Assembly (NCBI GenBank): GCA_023375785.1
Contig: SZWC01000557.1
Span: 29,781 to 93,780, forward strand
DNA from: Penium margaritaceum
Taxonomy: Eukaryota > Streptophyta > Zygnematophyceae > Desmidiales > Peniaceae
Length of the DNA stretch: 64,000 nucleotides
Direction of reading: 5' to 3'
A program made the position numbers and the translations under genes. Numbering within the stretch: the first letter of the stretch is position 1; every line of letters starts with the position of its first letter. Positions 34,597-44,975 of the stretch are shown in pieces. The notes below the pieces were generated by a model. The model saw only the letters and a list, made by a program, of their open reading frames with translations, did no database searches and was not told where the DNA came from.

Positions 34597-34783
34597 CTTG
34601 GCTCAGGGGCACAATTTCTTCGTTACAACCTCTCCTGGTCAGCGTAGACCAGCATGCATATCCTCTCCTTGGCGGATCCATGCCCAAGGCCAACCACACA
34701 CTTTGGTGACAAGGCAGTAACCAGAGGACGCATTGAGGAAGAAGTTGAAGAAGAAGAAAGATGCGCGTTGAAGAAGAAGAAAG

Positions 34784-35851
34784 ATGACTTCATCTGGTTT
34801 GTCCTCGTTGGCTGCGGCGTTTGACGCGCAAGGCAAACTAACAGCAGCCGCAGCACTGCAAAAGCTGCTTGCCGATGTGCACGCCAAGATGGACTTGTTG
34901 CATAAGCAAAATGCATACCTCAGTGAAGAGCTCGCGAAGCGTCTAGTACCAACACTAGTGGCAGTTGCCACCGCAAACGTACCTGCGATGGGCGTCCTGA
35001 GCCCGCCCAAGCCAGAGCCGTTCGACCCATCAAAGAGGGATGGGCCAGCTCCACACGCTTGGATACTCGGACTGGAATTGTACTTCACCACCATCGGCAC
35101 GGATGCCTCAACGTACAAGACGCTCTGCGACTATGCCGTGACCGTATTGAGAGGGGCATGGTTGTATAGGTGGGCCGATGTGACGCGGTCCAATCCACAC
35201 GGCAACGGAGCAGCAATGGTCGCCGGCATTGCCGCCGCGACTAGAATCTCAACCCCATTGGCTCCAACCTGCAGTACTGGCGACCCTACGCTCAAATTGC
35301 CGACCTCGTGAAAGGAGTTCACGGAGACGTTCATCAAGTGCTTCACCGTCGTTGACGTGAGGATCTACGCGCGTGCTAAGCTACGTCGGCTTCGCCAAAC
35401 TGGCAGCGTCGCCAACTACATCCGCAGGTTTTGTGAGATCATTGCCAATTGTGGCTTTGACTATCATGAATTGTGCTTCCACTACAGCAACGCCCCCAAG
35501 AATAACACCCGCGCTGTGACGGTGATGCACAACCTCAACAACGATCTGCCGGGTATGATCGCAGGAGCAGAGCGGTACAACACGCGCGTAACACAGGCTC
35601 ATACCACCAGGCACAACTCTTTCGGTGGTCGTTACGGCAAGCGGGCCGAGAACAACAACACGCCCATGGAGATTGGAGCGTTGCAACAGCGCAAGTGCTA
35701 CAACTGTGGTAAGCTTGGCCACATTGCGCGCGACTGCCAAAGTCCAAAGAAGGGTGACGGCAAGGGTAAGCGGCAAGGGAAGGGGAGAAAAGCCACGAAG
35801 GAAGCAGATAAAGCAACAAAGGAGTCGGGAATCAAGGAGAGCCAGGAGTAG
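34784..35851 (+). pseudogene. G1 gag, copy 2
   Basis: ATG 34784 (MTSSGLSSLAAAFDAQGK), coiled coil KLLADVHAKMDLLHKQNAYL, PKPEPFDPSKRDGPAPHAW, gag core, then a well-kept zinc knuckle CYNCGKLGHIARDC at 35696-35737 (C-x2-C-x4-H-x4-C) and a Lys-rich tail. About 1 kb, the usual size for chromovirus gag. A few breaks. Confidence 0.85.
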
Positions 35852-38800
35852 ATGGCACTACTCTTGGCTCCTCTCAACCCAAACCGCCAGTTGACCGCCC
35901 ACCCGAATGCCTTGCGGCAAATAAAGGGGGTTTCCGAGGTCAAGGCATGGGACGCGGGGTATGAGGAGGAGCAGCCCGTACTTCTCTTGAAGGCGTGAGT
36001 GACAGGCGTTAAGGGGAAGGTGGGAAGTCTGCTGGATTGTGGCGCGAGCCTCTGTTCTGTAAGCATGGAATGTGCTTGGAAGTGGGGCCCTGCACTCACG
36101 AGCAAGAAGCGGACCGCGAACCAAGTAGACGACACGATTGAAGTGGGGTACTTGGCCCGTCCGCTCTCCATTCACGTGTGGAAGCTTCGCATAACGACCG
36201 TATACCGGGTGTGCACACTGAAGGATTACGATGTGATCCTTGGTTGTGACTTCCTCCACAAGTACAACCCCGTCGTCAATTGAGAGGCGCGCACCGTTTC
36301 AGTCAAGCTCAGAGACAAGGAGTATCCCCTACCTACGTGGTCTGAGGAAGAGGCCACGGAGAAAAAGACTTGCGGGGAAGAAGCGCCGCAGCAGTCGGTG
36401 CCTCGCAAGGAGGAATTGGCGCCTATGATGCTGAACGTGGTGCAGCTCAAGCGCGCGATCCGAAAAAAGGAGCAGATGTTTTTGGCGTTCGTGCAAGACG
36501 CAGAGGACGATTTTGACGAACTAGAGGACGTGGACCTGCTGTGGCGCATGGAGTGACTCGTGAGCAGCCGGGGGCCTAAGGCTAGTTTGCTGCAGTGCCC
36601 GAGGGGCTTCGGAAGGTGTGTACGGAGTTTGAGGACGTGTTCCCTGACACCCTCCCGGCGGGTCTGCCACGAAAGCGGGATGTGGACCATCGTATCGACC
36701 TCAAACATGGAGCACTCCCGCCTGTTTGTGCAACGTACCGCATGAGCAACGCGCAGCTACAGGAGTTCAAGAAGCAGCTAACTGATATAACGAGGAAGGG
36801 CTTCATCTGCCCCTCCTCGTCTCCTTATGCTACACCTGTCTTGTTTGTTCAGAAGAAGACGGGGGAGATGCGCATGTGCGTGGACTTCCGGGCGTTGAAT
36901 GAGTTGACCATGAAGAACCAATACCCGCTTCCACGAGCCGAGGAGCTCTTTGATCAGCTCCGTGTGGTCACAAAGATCGACCTTCGTTCCGGATACCACT
37001 AGATCCGCACCACAGCAGATGATGTGGAGAAGACGACCTTCCGTACCCGCAATGGTCACTATGAGTTCCTCATGATGCCTTTCGGGTTGACCAATGCGCC
37101 GGCCACCTTCATGGCGGTGATAAACAACATCTTTAGGCTGTACTTGGATGACTTTGTGGTGGTTAACCTCGAGGACAACTTGGTGTATAGCATGACGCCG
37201 GCGGAGCATGAGGAGCATGCGAAGAAGGTCCTTGGGATTTTGAGAAAAGGAGAAGTTTTCTGCAAAACTCTCCAAGTGTGAGTTCACAGTGGGGAAAGTT
37301 GAATTCCTTGGACACATCACTGGCAATGGATAGATTGCCATGGACCCGCGCAAAGTGTCGTTCATGCAAGAGTACCCGAAGTTGCGTAATGTGCATGATG
37401 TACAAGTGTTCCTTGGTTTTTTCAACTATTACCGCAGGTTCATCCTTGGCTATGCCGGAGAGTTAGCGCCACTCTCCAAGCGTAGTCGCAAGGATCGCGA
37501 GTGGGGTTGGGGGTTAGCAAACAAGAAGCGTTAGAGAATGTCAAACGGGCTCTGACCTCCGAGCCGGCCTTGCACTTGGCCGACAGTGGCCGTGAGTTTG
37601 AAATGGCAACGGATGCATTGAACCTAGCCATTGGTGGGATCCTTTTGCAGGACTTTGCCAACGGGTCGCAGCTGGTCGCCTACTGCTCGCGCAAGTTGCA
37701 CGGGGCAGAGCTGAACTACGCCACCCATGATAAGGAGATGCTCGCCGTGGTCGTAGCCTTCAAGAATTGGTAGTGCTACCTCGAGGCACGGAAATGCATG
37801 GTCTACACCGACCACCACGCATTGAAGTACTTCAAGACGCAGCCAAACTTGAGCCAGCGGCAAGCGCGTTGGGTGGAGTACCTCGAGTCACACTTTGACT
37901 ACAAGATCGTGTACCGGCCGGGTCTCATCAACCCAGTCGATGCAATCTCACGGCGACCGGACCTGATGATGCGGGTCGCGTCTCTCACCGTCCACGCAGA
38001 TGCTTTCCTTGTGAAGCTCTTTGCGGAGGGATACGAGGCACATGGGGAGTACGACGCTCGGAGATTTTTCTTCGAGGCCCCGTATTGGCGACAGCGCGGT
38101 ACGCAACATGTGGTGGATTTCTTCAGCAAGATGTCGCACTTTATTGCAAAGCATGATACTGTGAGCGCGGAAGGCACAGGTTGGCTGTTCCTTGAGCACA
38201 TGGTGCATCTCCATGGCATGCCGTGGTCCATTGTGAGCGACCGTGACCCGCCTTTCAAAAGCAAGTTCTGGAAAGAACTAATGGAGCGGTAGATCAGCAA
38301 GGTGCAGATGTCCACCAGTTTTCACCCCGAAACTGACGGACAAATGGAGCAGATGAACCAAAAGCTCAAGCAGCTCCGTACAGTGGGTGATCCGGATGAG
38401 ACGGTGTGGGACCAGCGATTGCTGGTCGCTGAACTGGCGTACAGCTCTGCCACGTCCGCCTCCACCGACAAGGCGCCATTTGAGGTGGTGAACAGGACGG
38501 TGCCCGCCACGCCGCTCAGTTTGAACGCCCCAAGCAACCTGCCCGCGGTGGAGTCCACCGCACGTGACTTCAAGCAGATTTGGGCGGCGACGTGGCATGC
38601 ATTGAAGACGGCACAAGAGCAGCAGAAAGTGCAAGCGGACCGCCGACGCGTGGACGCAACGCTCAGGGTCGGTGATCGCGTGCTCCTCAACAGCGCGCAT
38701 GTCAAACTTCGCACGGTCCGGTCGGACAAGTTATAACCCCGGTGGCTTGGTCCGTTCGAGGTGCTCGACATGCGGTCACCCGTGGTGGCGCGGTTGGCTC
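35852..38800 (+). pseudogene. G1 pol, copy 2 (PR, RT, RNase H, integrase)
   Basis: Protease with LLDCGAS at 36029-36049, RT about 36700-37330 with PFGLTNAPATF, RNase H about 37500-37960 with ATHDKEMLAVVVAF and YTDHHALKYF, and integrase about 37970-38800 with IVSDRDPPF and FHPETDGQMEQ. It closely parallels copy 1 but is shorter in the integrase part. Several breaks. Confidence 0.85.
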
Positions 38801-38904
38801 TTCTGCCTTCCATGCCAGTCCACGACGTGTTCCACATCTCCAAACTCAAGCTCTACCATGATCTGCCCGAGCACTTTCCTGGCTGCAGTTCCACGCCTCC
38901 CCCT

Positions 38905-39110
38905 TCGCTGGTGATCGAGGGCGAGCAAGAGTTTGAGGTGGACGCCATCCTTGACCACCATTGTCGTGGCCGTGGATGGTACAACCTGGTCAGGTGGAGG
39001 GGCTAGGACGCAGCCCACAACTCATAGGAGCCGGCCCGCAATGTTAACATTGGCGGGGTGAATGCCATCCTCCAGGACTATCAAGAGCGAACCAGGGGGG
39101 CTCGCTCCTA
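38905..39110 (+). pseudogene. G1 chromodomain region, copy 2
   Basis: VIEGEQEFEVDAILDHHCRG, YNLVRWRG, then NS..EPARN and a final helix with NAILQDYQ. This is the clearer of the two chromodomain copies: aromatic and acidic residues fit the V-E-x-I-L ... Y-L-V-K-W-x-G ... W-E-P pattern. Confidence 0.8.
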
Positions 39111-39112
39111 AA

Positions 39113-39249
39113 GGGGGGGGGGGGGGGNNNNNNNNNNNNNNNNNNNNNNNNNNNNNNNNNNNNNNNNNNNNNNNNNNNNNNNNNNNNNNNNNNNNNNNNN
39201 NNNNNNNNNNNNNNNNNNNNNNNNGGGGGGGGGGGGGGGGGGGGGGGGG
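39113..39249. other. Poly-G flanked 97-base assembly gap
   Basis: Runs of G at 39113-39127 and 39225-39249 flank Ns at 39128-39224. The place corresponds to the G-rich polypurine tract just before the 3' LTR of G1 copy 2, only about 7 Gs in copy 1. The true length is unknown. Confidence 0.9.
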
Positions 39250-39252
39250 TAT

Positions 39253-40022
39253 TGTAAGACGGACAGTGCCTACGGCACAGATTACGGCTTGTGGCTCCCT
39301 TGAATAAACAAGATGACTATGGATCTAGAATCTAAAGGAAAAACCGTGCGAGATCAACCCAAGAACAGGGTCAATCCATCAAGTATTCAGGAAGATACGC
39401 ACGGCTAAAGGTTGGACCGGCTGAGGGGAAAAATGTGATTGGAAATCATCCCCAAAGACCAAGGCTCGACCCTCGGAAGACCCTACAAGGCCAAAGTGCG
39501 CCTTGGGGCCCAGCTATTCAATGCGTCCAGGATCATTGAGGGCCAAGGGCGCTTCGGAATTGTGCCCCGGTGTGTTATTACCAAGAAGGGCGCTTCGGGT
39601 GGCCGTCACCGCCGCTATTGGTGCTGCTAGCGGCAGATTACCGTGGTTCACGGAAACAGCCATATCTCGGCCATTCCTCCATGGAATGATGCCATTCTTG
39701 GTGCGTTGGAAAGTTGGGAAGATGAGCTACACGATGTTAAGGCAATAATTCTCATCTTTGGCTCGTATGTGAGCCGCGCATGGCTCGGTGACCTCGGGTC
39801 GCCTAGGATGTGTCATCATGTACATATAATCTTGTATGTTGACACTTGAATAACAAGTACAGTTTACTTCCACTGTGCCACACGTGTTTTTGTGCTGCCC
39901 CAAGACAATCCTATGCTTCCGCAACCCCGTGAGGGTGTGTAACGGCCTCCCTTTGGTTGCCGTTGCCGCCGGTTGGTGCCTACACCACCCGGTTGAGGCT
40001 AGCACACCGCGCCCGGCTCACA
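39253..40022 (+). repeat. 3' LTR of G1 copy 2
   Basis: 770 bp, TGTAAGACGG to GGCTCACA, followed by the AGAGC duplication and then C1 RT sequence. Confidence 0.9.
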
Positions 40023-40027
40023 AGAGC
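40023..40027 (+). repeat. Target-site duplication AGAGC, right
   Basis: Partner of 33806-33810. Confidence 0.9.
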
Positions 40028-41150
40028 CTAGTTTGCTAGTTGCGGAGTCGCTGTACGGCCTCAAGCAAGCGTCGCGTACTTGGAACCAGAAATAACATGT
40101 TGCGCTGGAGTGCATGGAGTTTGAGCGCAGTGAGTGTGACTACATCGTCTATTGCTGACAACATGGTCATGAGGTGCTCATTGCCATCGTCTATGTGGAT
40201 GACATGCTCATTCTTTCCAACAACATGTGTGCACTGCATCAGTTCAAGGAAGCCATGTAGGAGCGCTTCACGATGTCTGATTGCAGGGAGGCCTCAAACT
40301 TCCTCAAAATACAGAGTGTGCGTGACCGCAAATCACGCTCTCCCTTGCTGCAACACAGCCACTACATCAAGGATGTTTAGTAAGGGTTCCGCACGGCAAA
40401 ATCCAAACCCACTGGCATGCAACTGGAGATGCGGCAGTACCTCGTTAGCTTCAATGGAGAAGTGGATGCACTTGAGCATTAGAAGTACTAGAGCACCATC
40501 AGAAATCTCATGTATGTAACGGTGGCAACCAGGCTAGACCTTGCATAGGCTCTGAGCGATGTAAGCCAGCACATGGAAAATCCCAGACTTTATCACTAGA
40601 AAGCAGTGAAGCGGATATTCCACTACCTTGCTAGAACCATCAATACGGCATCACCTACAACGGCAACGACAACATCATCATTGGCTACACAGACGCAAAG
40701 TGGGCATCAAACCCTGAGGACCACAAGTCCATCTATGGAAAAGTGTTCCCCATGAATGGTGGGGCCATCCGCTGTTGCAGCACACGGCGGGTTGTCGTGG
40801 CCACCTCAAGCACGTAAGCGAAGTATGTCTCTATTAGCTTTGGCGTAATGGAAACAGTTTGGCTTCAGTGTCTCATGGCGGAGATGGGTGGGAGTGCAAC
40901 AGTTCTAGATATTGTGCGTGTCGGCAACCATAGCGCACTTGCACTCGCCGAGAATCCCGAGCACCATGCACGCAACAAGCACATTGACATTGCATATCAC
41001 TTCATCAGGCACATGGTGTAGGAGGGTGCTATAAAGCTGGAATTCACTCCAACCAGTAAGTACGTTGCTGATTTCTGCACCAATCCATTGACGCGTGGGA
41101 AGGAGCAGTTTTGCATGAAGGCATGTACACATAACTCACTCTCACTACGG
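40028..41150 (+). pseudogene. Family C RT (second part) and RNase H
   Basis: Continuation of C1 beyond the gypsy: SRTWNQK, IAIVYVDDMLILSNN (YVDD at about 40189-40204), LMYVTVATRLDLA, then RNase H with TDAKWAS near 40690-40710 and the terminal HARNKHIDIAYHFIRHMV and EFTPTSKYVADF. The purine-rich GGGAAAATGGGAGA before 41163 is the likely polypurine tract. Broken. Confidence 0.75.
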
Positions 41151-41162
41151 GAAAATGGGAGA

Positions 41163-41900
41163 TTGATCGAAAAGGGGCCATCTGGCTCACTTTCAGGTCC
41201 ACAGAAGCAAGTTCCAGGAAAATACCAGATGCCTCCTCTGATCGTCAATCTAAACTAATTATTGGAGAGAGTAGGAGGCAAAATGTCAATGGTCCACGTT
41301 TATTGCCAATTTAACAATTAGATTTGGAGATAAGAATCTTCAAAGATTCCAGGGGCATCGAGTGCTTGTATCTGTGTTATCATTGGCGATGGCTCCATGC
41401 ATAAGCCTAAGAAAAGAAGAAGGCAAGAGGTCCATGGTCAAGACGTGATGGGAGAAAAATCCAAACAACTTCCTACATTCTTGGGTTTTTCTTGTCAGAG
41501 TGTGCTGAATAGGAAAAGGGTACCAGTCCTTACGTTCCAGGTGAGGTGAGATCCTTGTGTGCTAACCATAGACACATGTCGATTCTCCATGGCATTGTGG
41601 GTTATGTGGCCACTATGAGTGTGCCATGATGGGCATTTTCTAGCTCTCAAGGTCGTGTGTGAGTAGTCAGCGTAATTGCTATAATTATTTCCTCTCTTGT
41701 ATGAGATTATGGACTCTAGTATGTGAGCCTTAGCCTCCATGGCTAAGTCGTGTGGCTTGAAAGAGGGCTGACTTGCCCAAGCTCTAGCTGTATCTGTACT
41801 CCATCATTTTGAGTGATCCAACAACCATTCTTTAGCACAAATTATGCCCTTTCATTCGCAAATGCTTGTTGATCCAAGGCTGCATCTCTCCTCCAGCTTC
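41163..41900 (+). repeat. 3' LTR of C1
   Basis: About 738 bp after the purine tract, matching 29370-30106 along its length and ending near CTCCTCCAGCTTC. A-family tail sequence follows at once. Confidence 0.75.
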
Positions 41901-42714
41901 ATCAATCTCACAGCTAATGGTGAGAGGCGCTACGGAGAGTTTGTTGACCTGATATGCTCCTTGTCCATAGCTGACATTTGGACAGGCATAGGACGGACAA
42001 AGCAAGTAGTTCTCCCTTTGAGTAAGTCCGGTCCCCTAAGTCTTGTCCAGATAGACAAGACATGAACTGCTCCGTTGGAGCAAGTCCCCTTGGTCTCAAC
42101 CAAATAGTAGTCACCAAAGACTACCTAGGACAACTCCTACTGGCTTAGAAGTTCCACAGCTAGTCTCTGTAGCCACAGGTCCACATGTCCAATCCCTACC
42201 TAGTAACTAATTTTCTATGTGAATGAAAGGGGGACAAGAAGGTTCTAAGTGAAATCGTAGATCATTTGAAGGTTCTTCTTGATGGCTGGTGCCACTTGGT
42301 GGTCACAGGGAGCACCATGTAGGCAGGGGGGATGATGCAATCTATATTGCCCCCAAAATGGCTCATCCAAGGAGCCATTGTGTGCCTAGACTAGAGGCTC
42401 GCTCTAGGACTACTAGAACCTGTCAACTGCCTGTCCTTAAGTAAAGTTATTACCTTTGAGACTCCTAACGAGTTGTCCCCAAGAGGCTGAGACTTATGAA
42501 TCATTGGTTGATCTAAGCCCCAAGAGTTTGCTCCTCGTGCAACAGTGACGAAGTGCTAAGGAGAGAGTGCAAGGAAGTGATTCCTATGAAGTACTCAGTG
42601 TATAACCTTGGCTCAGAAGGTGATATCACCTCTTGGTTGCAATACCAAGAGCGGTCAATGGGAGCCATAGTGTCACAACATGTTTATTAGATCGTTGCCC
42701 CATGCAGGTTGACA
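41901..42714 (+). repeat. Family A tail and 3' LTR
   Basis: About 41 bp of A tail (ATCTCACAGCTAATGG...) then an A LTR 41942-42714 (TGTTGACC to GTTGACA, 773 bp). It is the 3' end of an A copy whose pol may be 26192-29369 on the other side of C1. Confidence 0.8.
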
Positions 42715-42965
42715 GATTTGAGCAAGTGACCTCTCGCTCTAGAGACTTTTTTTTCCGAATATCTAACTTATAAGGAGTTGTCCTATGTATTGTTTGCTAG
42801 ATGTACTATCCAATTTAGACGAATGGGACTTGCTTCAAAGGAGCAGTGCATGCCATGCCTATCTAAACCAGACTTAAGGGATTCATTTCAAGGGTGCAGT
42901 GCATGCCTAGCTCATCTTTTGTCTGTCCAAATGTCAGCTATGGACGAGGAGCATATCAGGTCAAT
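42715..42965 (-). repeat. Part of an A LTR, reverse strand
   Basis: About 250 bp matching the start half of the A LTR in reverse, ending GGTCAATAG near 42965. It abuts the + LTR at 42714, an inverted LTR-LTR junction. Confidence 0.75.
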
Positions 42966-43136
42966 AGACTCTACCTTGCACCTCTCTCCATTCTCCGCAA
43001 AACTCTCCTCTTTCTTGCAGTCTTGACCTTGGTCTTTGTCTACTGTGTCGACCATACCAATGCCTCTAGTACCTACACAGTGCAATTCACTGTCGAGGGC
43101 CTTTGTCATAAAATATGTGAGCGTCTTCTTGGTCTC

Positions 43137-43835
43137 TGTTGGAATGATTCTCTTCACCATGGTAGGAGTGACTCCAAAAATAAACACCAAAAAGACAAGC
43201 GTTAGTTGCTTAGTGGTTAATGGTGTCCACCTCTAGAGGCAGGGGCCCGGGTTCAAGTCCCACAAGATGAAATTATGCCTTGCCTCAAGGGAGGTAGAAA
43301 ATAGATGCCAGGAAGCTAGCTCAACCTCTAGAGTTCCTCTTTAAGATTCTAGAAGGCAAGGTGAGGGTCCAGGAAGGTGGCATACCTCCTAGAAGGGGTG
43401 ATTTGTCCTACAAGGCATGTAGTGGTGTCTTGGTCTTCTGGACACCTTCCATCCTACTAGAAGCAAGCTGAGGAATCTAGGAAGGGGCAGAAGCTTCTAG
43501 AGGAGGGAAGGGATGACTTCCTAGGTGGGAAAAGGACAGCCTACCAAGGAGCACTCTAGAAGCCTTAGAATCTGCTAGGAAGCTCCAAATCTGGCATGCT
43601 TTGGTGATCTGGAAAGCTTAGATCAGTGGCTTAAAAATTCCACTGCTTGTGAGCCTTGAGCAAGCGTTTATTCCCATCCAATTGAGGCCAAAACTATTGC
43701 CTCACTCTCTGACCAGATTTTGCCATCATTGGAACCAGTTGCCTCCACAGTTTCAGTCTCTCCAAAAACAGTTGGTGGTGTGAACCAGCCACTGCTATGG
43801 ACCCTCCAGGATGCACACTCACCCTCAGGCTAACT
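43137..43835 (+). mobile_element. 699-bp insertion with tRNA-like Pol III boxes and 5-bp duplication
   Basis: Interrupts A RNase H. GTCTC occurs at 43132-43136 and again at 43836-43840, so the insert is bounded exactly. It begins TGTTGGAATG and ends GGCTAACT. At 43203-43262 it carries a tRNA-like stretch with A and B boxes at tRNA spacing. The rest is non-coding and rich in CTAGAAG/CTAGG words. It could be a tRNA-derived SINE with a long body, or a solo LTR or TRIM-like unit with a Pol III promoter. The 5-bp duplication and TGTTGGAA start favour the LTR view, the boxes the SINE view. No second copy is in the window. Confidence 0.55.
43203..43262 (+). promoter_or_regulatory. tRNA-like Pol III promoter (A and B boxes)
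   Basis: A-box-like TTGCTTAGTGG at 43206-43216 and B-box-like GGTTCAAGTCC at 43250-43260, 44 bp apart start to start, the spacing inside a normal tRNA gene. Each has about one difference from the consensus I know (TGGCnnAGTGG; GGTTCGAnTCC). The T stem pairs only in part, so this is a tRNA-derived promoter and not a working tRNA gene. Confidence 0.6.
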
Positions 43836-44975
43836 GTCTCCACGTATTTGACGTCCACGAGGTCCTTGCAACCAGGTCGCGTGTGTAGTGGTATGTGATA
43901 TCGATGTTCTTTCTCCGCCGGGAGATGGCATCATCCTGTTCCATTTTCATGGCTCTTTTGTTGTGGAAACGGAACTCTGCTATTTTGATTTGTGGTACTT
44001 TCATCTCAGCAAGCAAACTACGCAGCCACTGTGTCTCCTTGCATGCTTCTCAGAGAGCGATGTACTCTGCCTCATCGGTAGAAAGGGAGACACAGTATAG
44101 CTTTCTACTTCTCTAAGAGATAGCACTACCATTCAAGAGGCACACAAAGCCCGAGGTGGACTTGCTATCATGGATTCTTCCTCCCAAGTCTGCGTCTGTG
44201 TAGTACACCAACCGCTGCAGGTCAGACCCCTCTTGGTCTCTAAACTAAAGCCGTAAGTGTCATGTCTTTAGTAGATAGTGCACAATGCAATTGATTGCTT
44301 GCGGGTGCTCTAGCCCTGGATTGGCCATGGGCCTGCTCACTTGTGCCACAGCATTGTAAATGTCAGGGTATGCTCCTACACAGCAGACGGGTAGGTCATA
44401 TTCTCCACCTTACGCCGTTCTATTTCCATGCCAGGGCTCATGGAGGAGGAGGGCTTCATGTCTGTTGTCATGGATGTGCTCGTGGATTTGCAAACCTCCA
44501 TGTTGTAGCGCTTGAGGACCTCCATGATGTACTTGGTTTGGTTCGGCTCGATGGTGCTTGCTGCTTGATTGCGGTGGATGGCTATGTAAACGTAGAACTC
44601 AAGCGGACCCATGTCCTTCATCTTGAACTTGTTGCTGAGATCTATATCAAACTTGTTCAATAGATTTATTGACGGAGAGGAGATGACCAGGTCATCCACG
44701 TACAGTGCAACTAGCATCAAGCCTTGCTCATCCTCCCGTATATAGACACAAGGGTCATTCTAGCACCGCGTGAAGGTGAGCTCGGCCATAAAGCGGTCCG
44801 TCTCCTTGTACCACATCCTTGGGGCCTATTTCAACCTGTAGAGTGCTTTGACTAGTTTGCGAATCTTGCCCTCTGGACCTTTCACACCCTCACGCGCTTC
44901 CATCAGCACTTCTTTGTCTAACTTCCTTCAAAGGAAAGCTGTCCTGACGTCCATCTTGTGGACCTCCAGATCTGG

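Larger units (their letters stand above)
33811..40022 (+). mobile_element. Chromodomain gypsy G1, copy 2
   Basis: 6.2-kb second G1 element, with LTRs 33811-34578 and 39253-40022, primer-binding site, gag, pol, chromodomain and a perfect AGAGC target duplication. It inserted into C1, whose RT continues on the far side. The 5' and 3' LTRs differ at roughly one base in eight by eye, so its age is similar to or a little greater than copy 1. It is broken in several places and contains a 97-base assembly gap in its polypurine tract. Confidence 0.9.
29370..41900 (+). mobile_element. Copia family C copy 1, split by G1 copy 2
   Basis: 5' LTR 29370-30106, primer-binding site, long leader, gag from 30738, pol to 33810, inserted gypsy 33811-40022, rest of RT and RNase H 40028 to about 41135, polypurine tract and 3' LTR about 41163-41900. 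It sits in the 3' tail of an A copy. Old, with many breaks, but both ends are present. Confidence 0.8.
42966..44975 (-). pseudogene. Family A RNase H and RT, reverse strand, carrying a 699-bp insertion
   Basis: RNase H tail 42966-43136 and 43841 to about 44290 (RDLVARTSWTSNTW, QIKIAEFRFHNKRAMKMEQD). RT about 44300-44975 with VALYVDDLVISSPSINLLNK at about 44655-44715, and MDVRTAFL-like text near 44940. Interrupted by the insertion at 43137-43835. Broken. Confidence 0.75.

Noticed and set aside
43203-43262. A functional tRNA gene
   Set aside because: The A and B boxes are good, but the T stem pairs only in part and I see no acceptor stem, so it is a tRNA-derived promoter at most.
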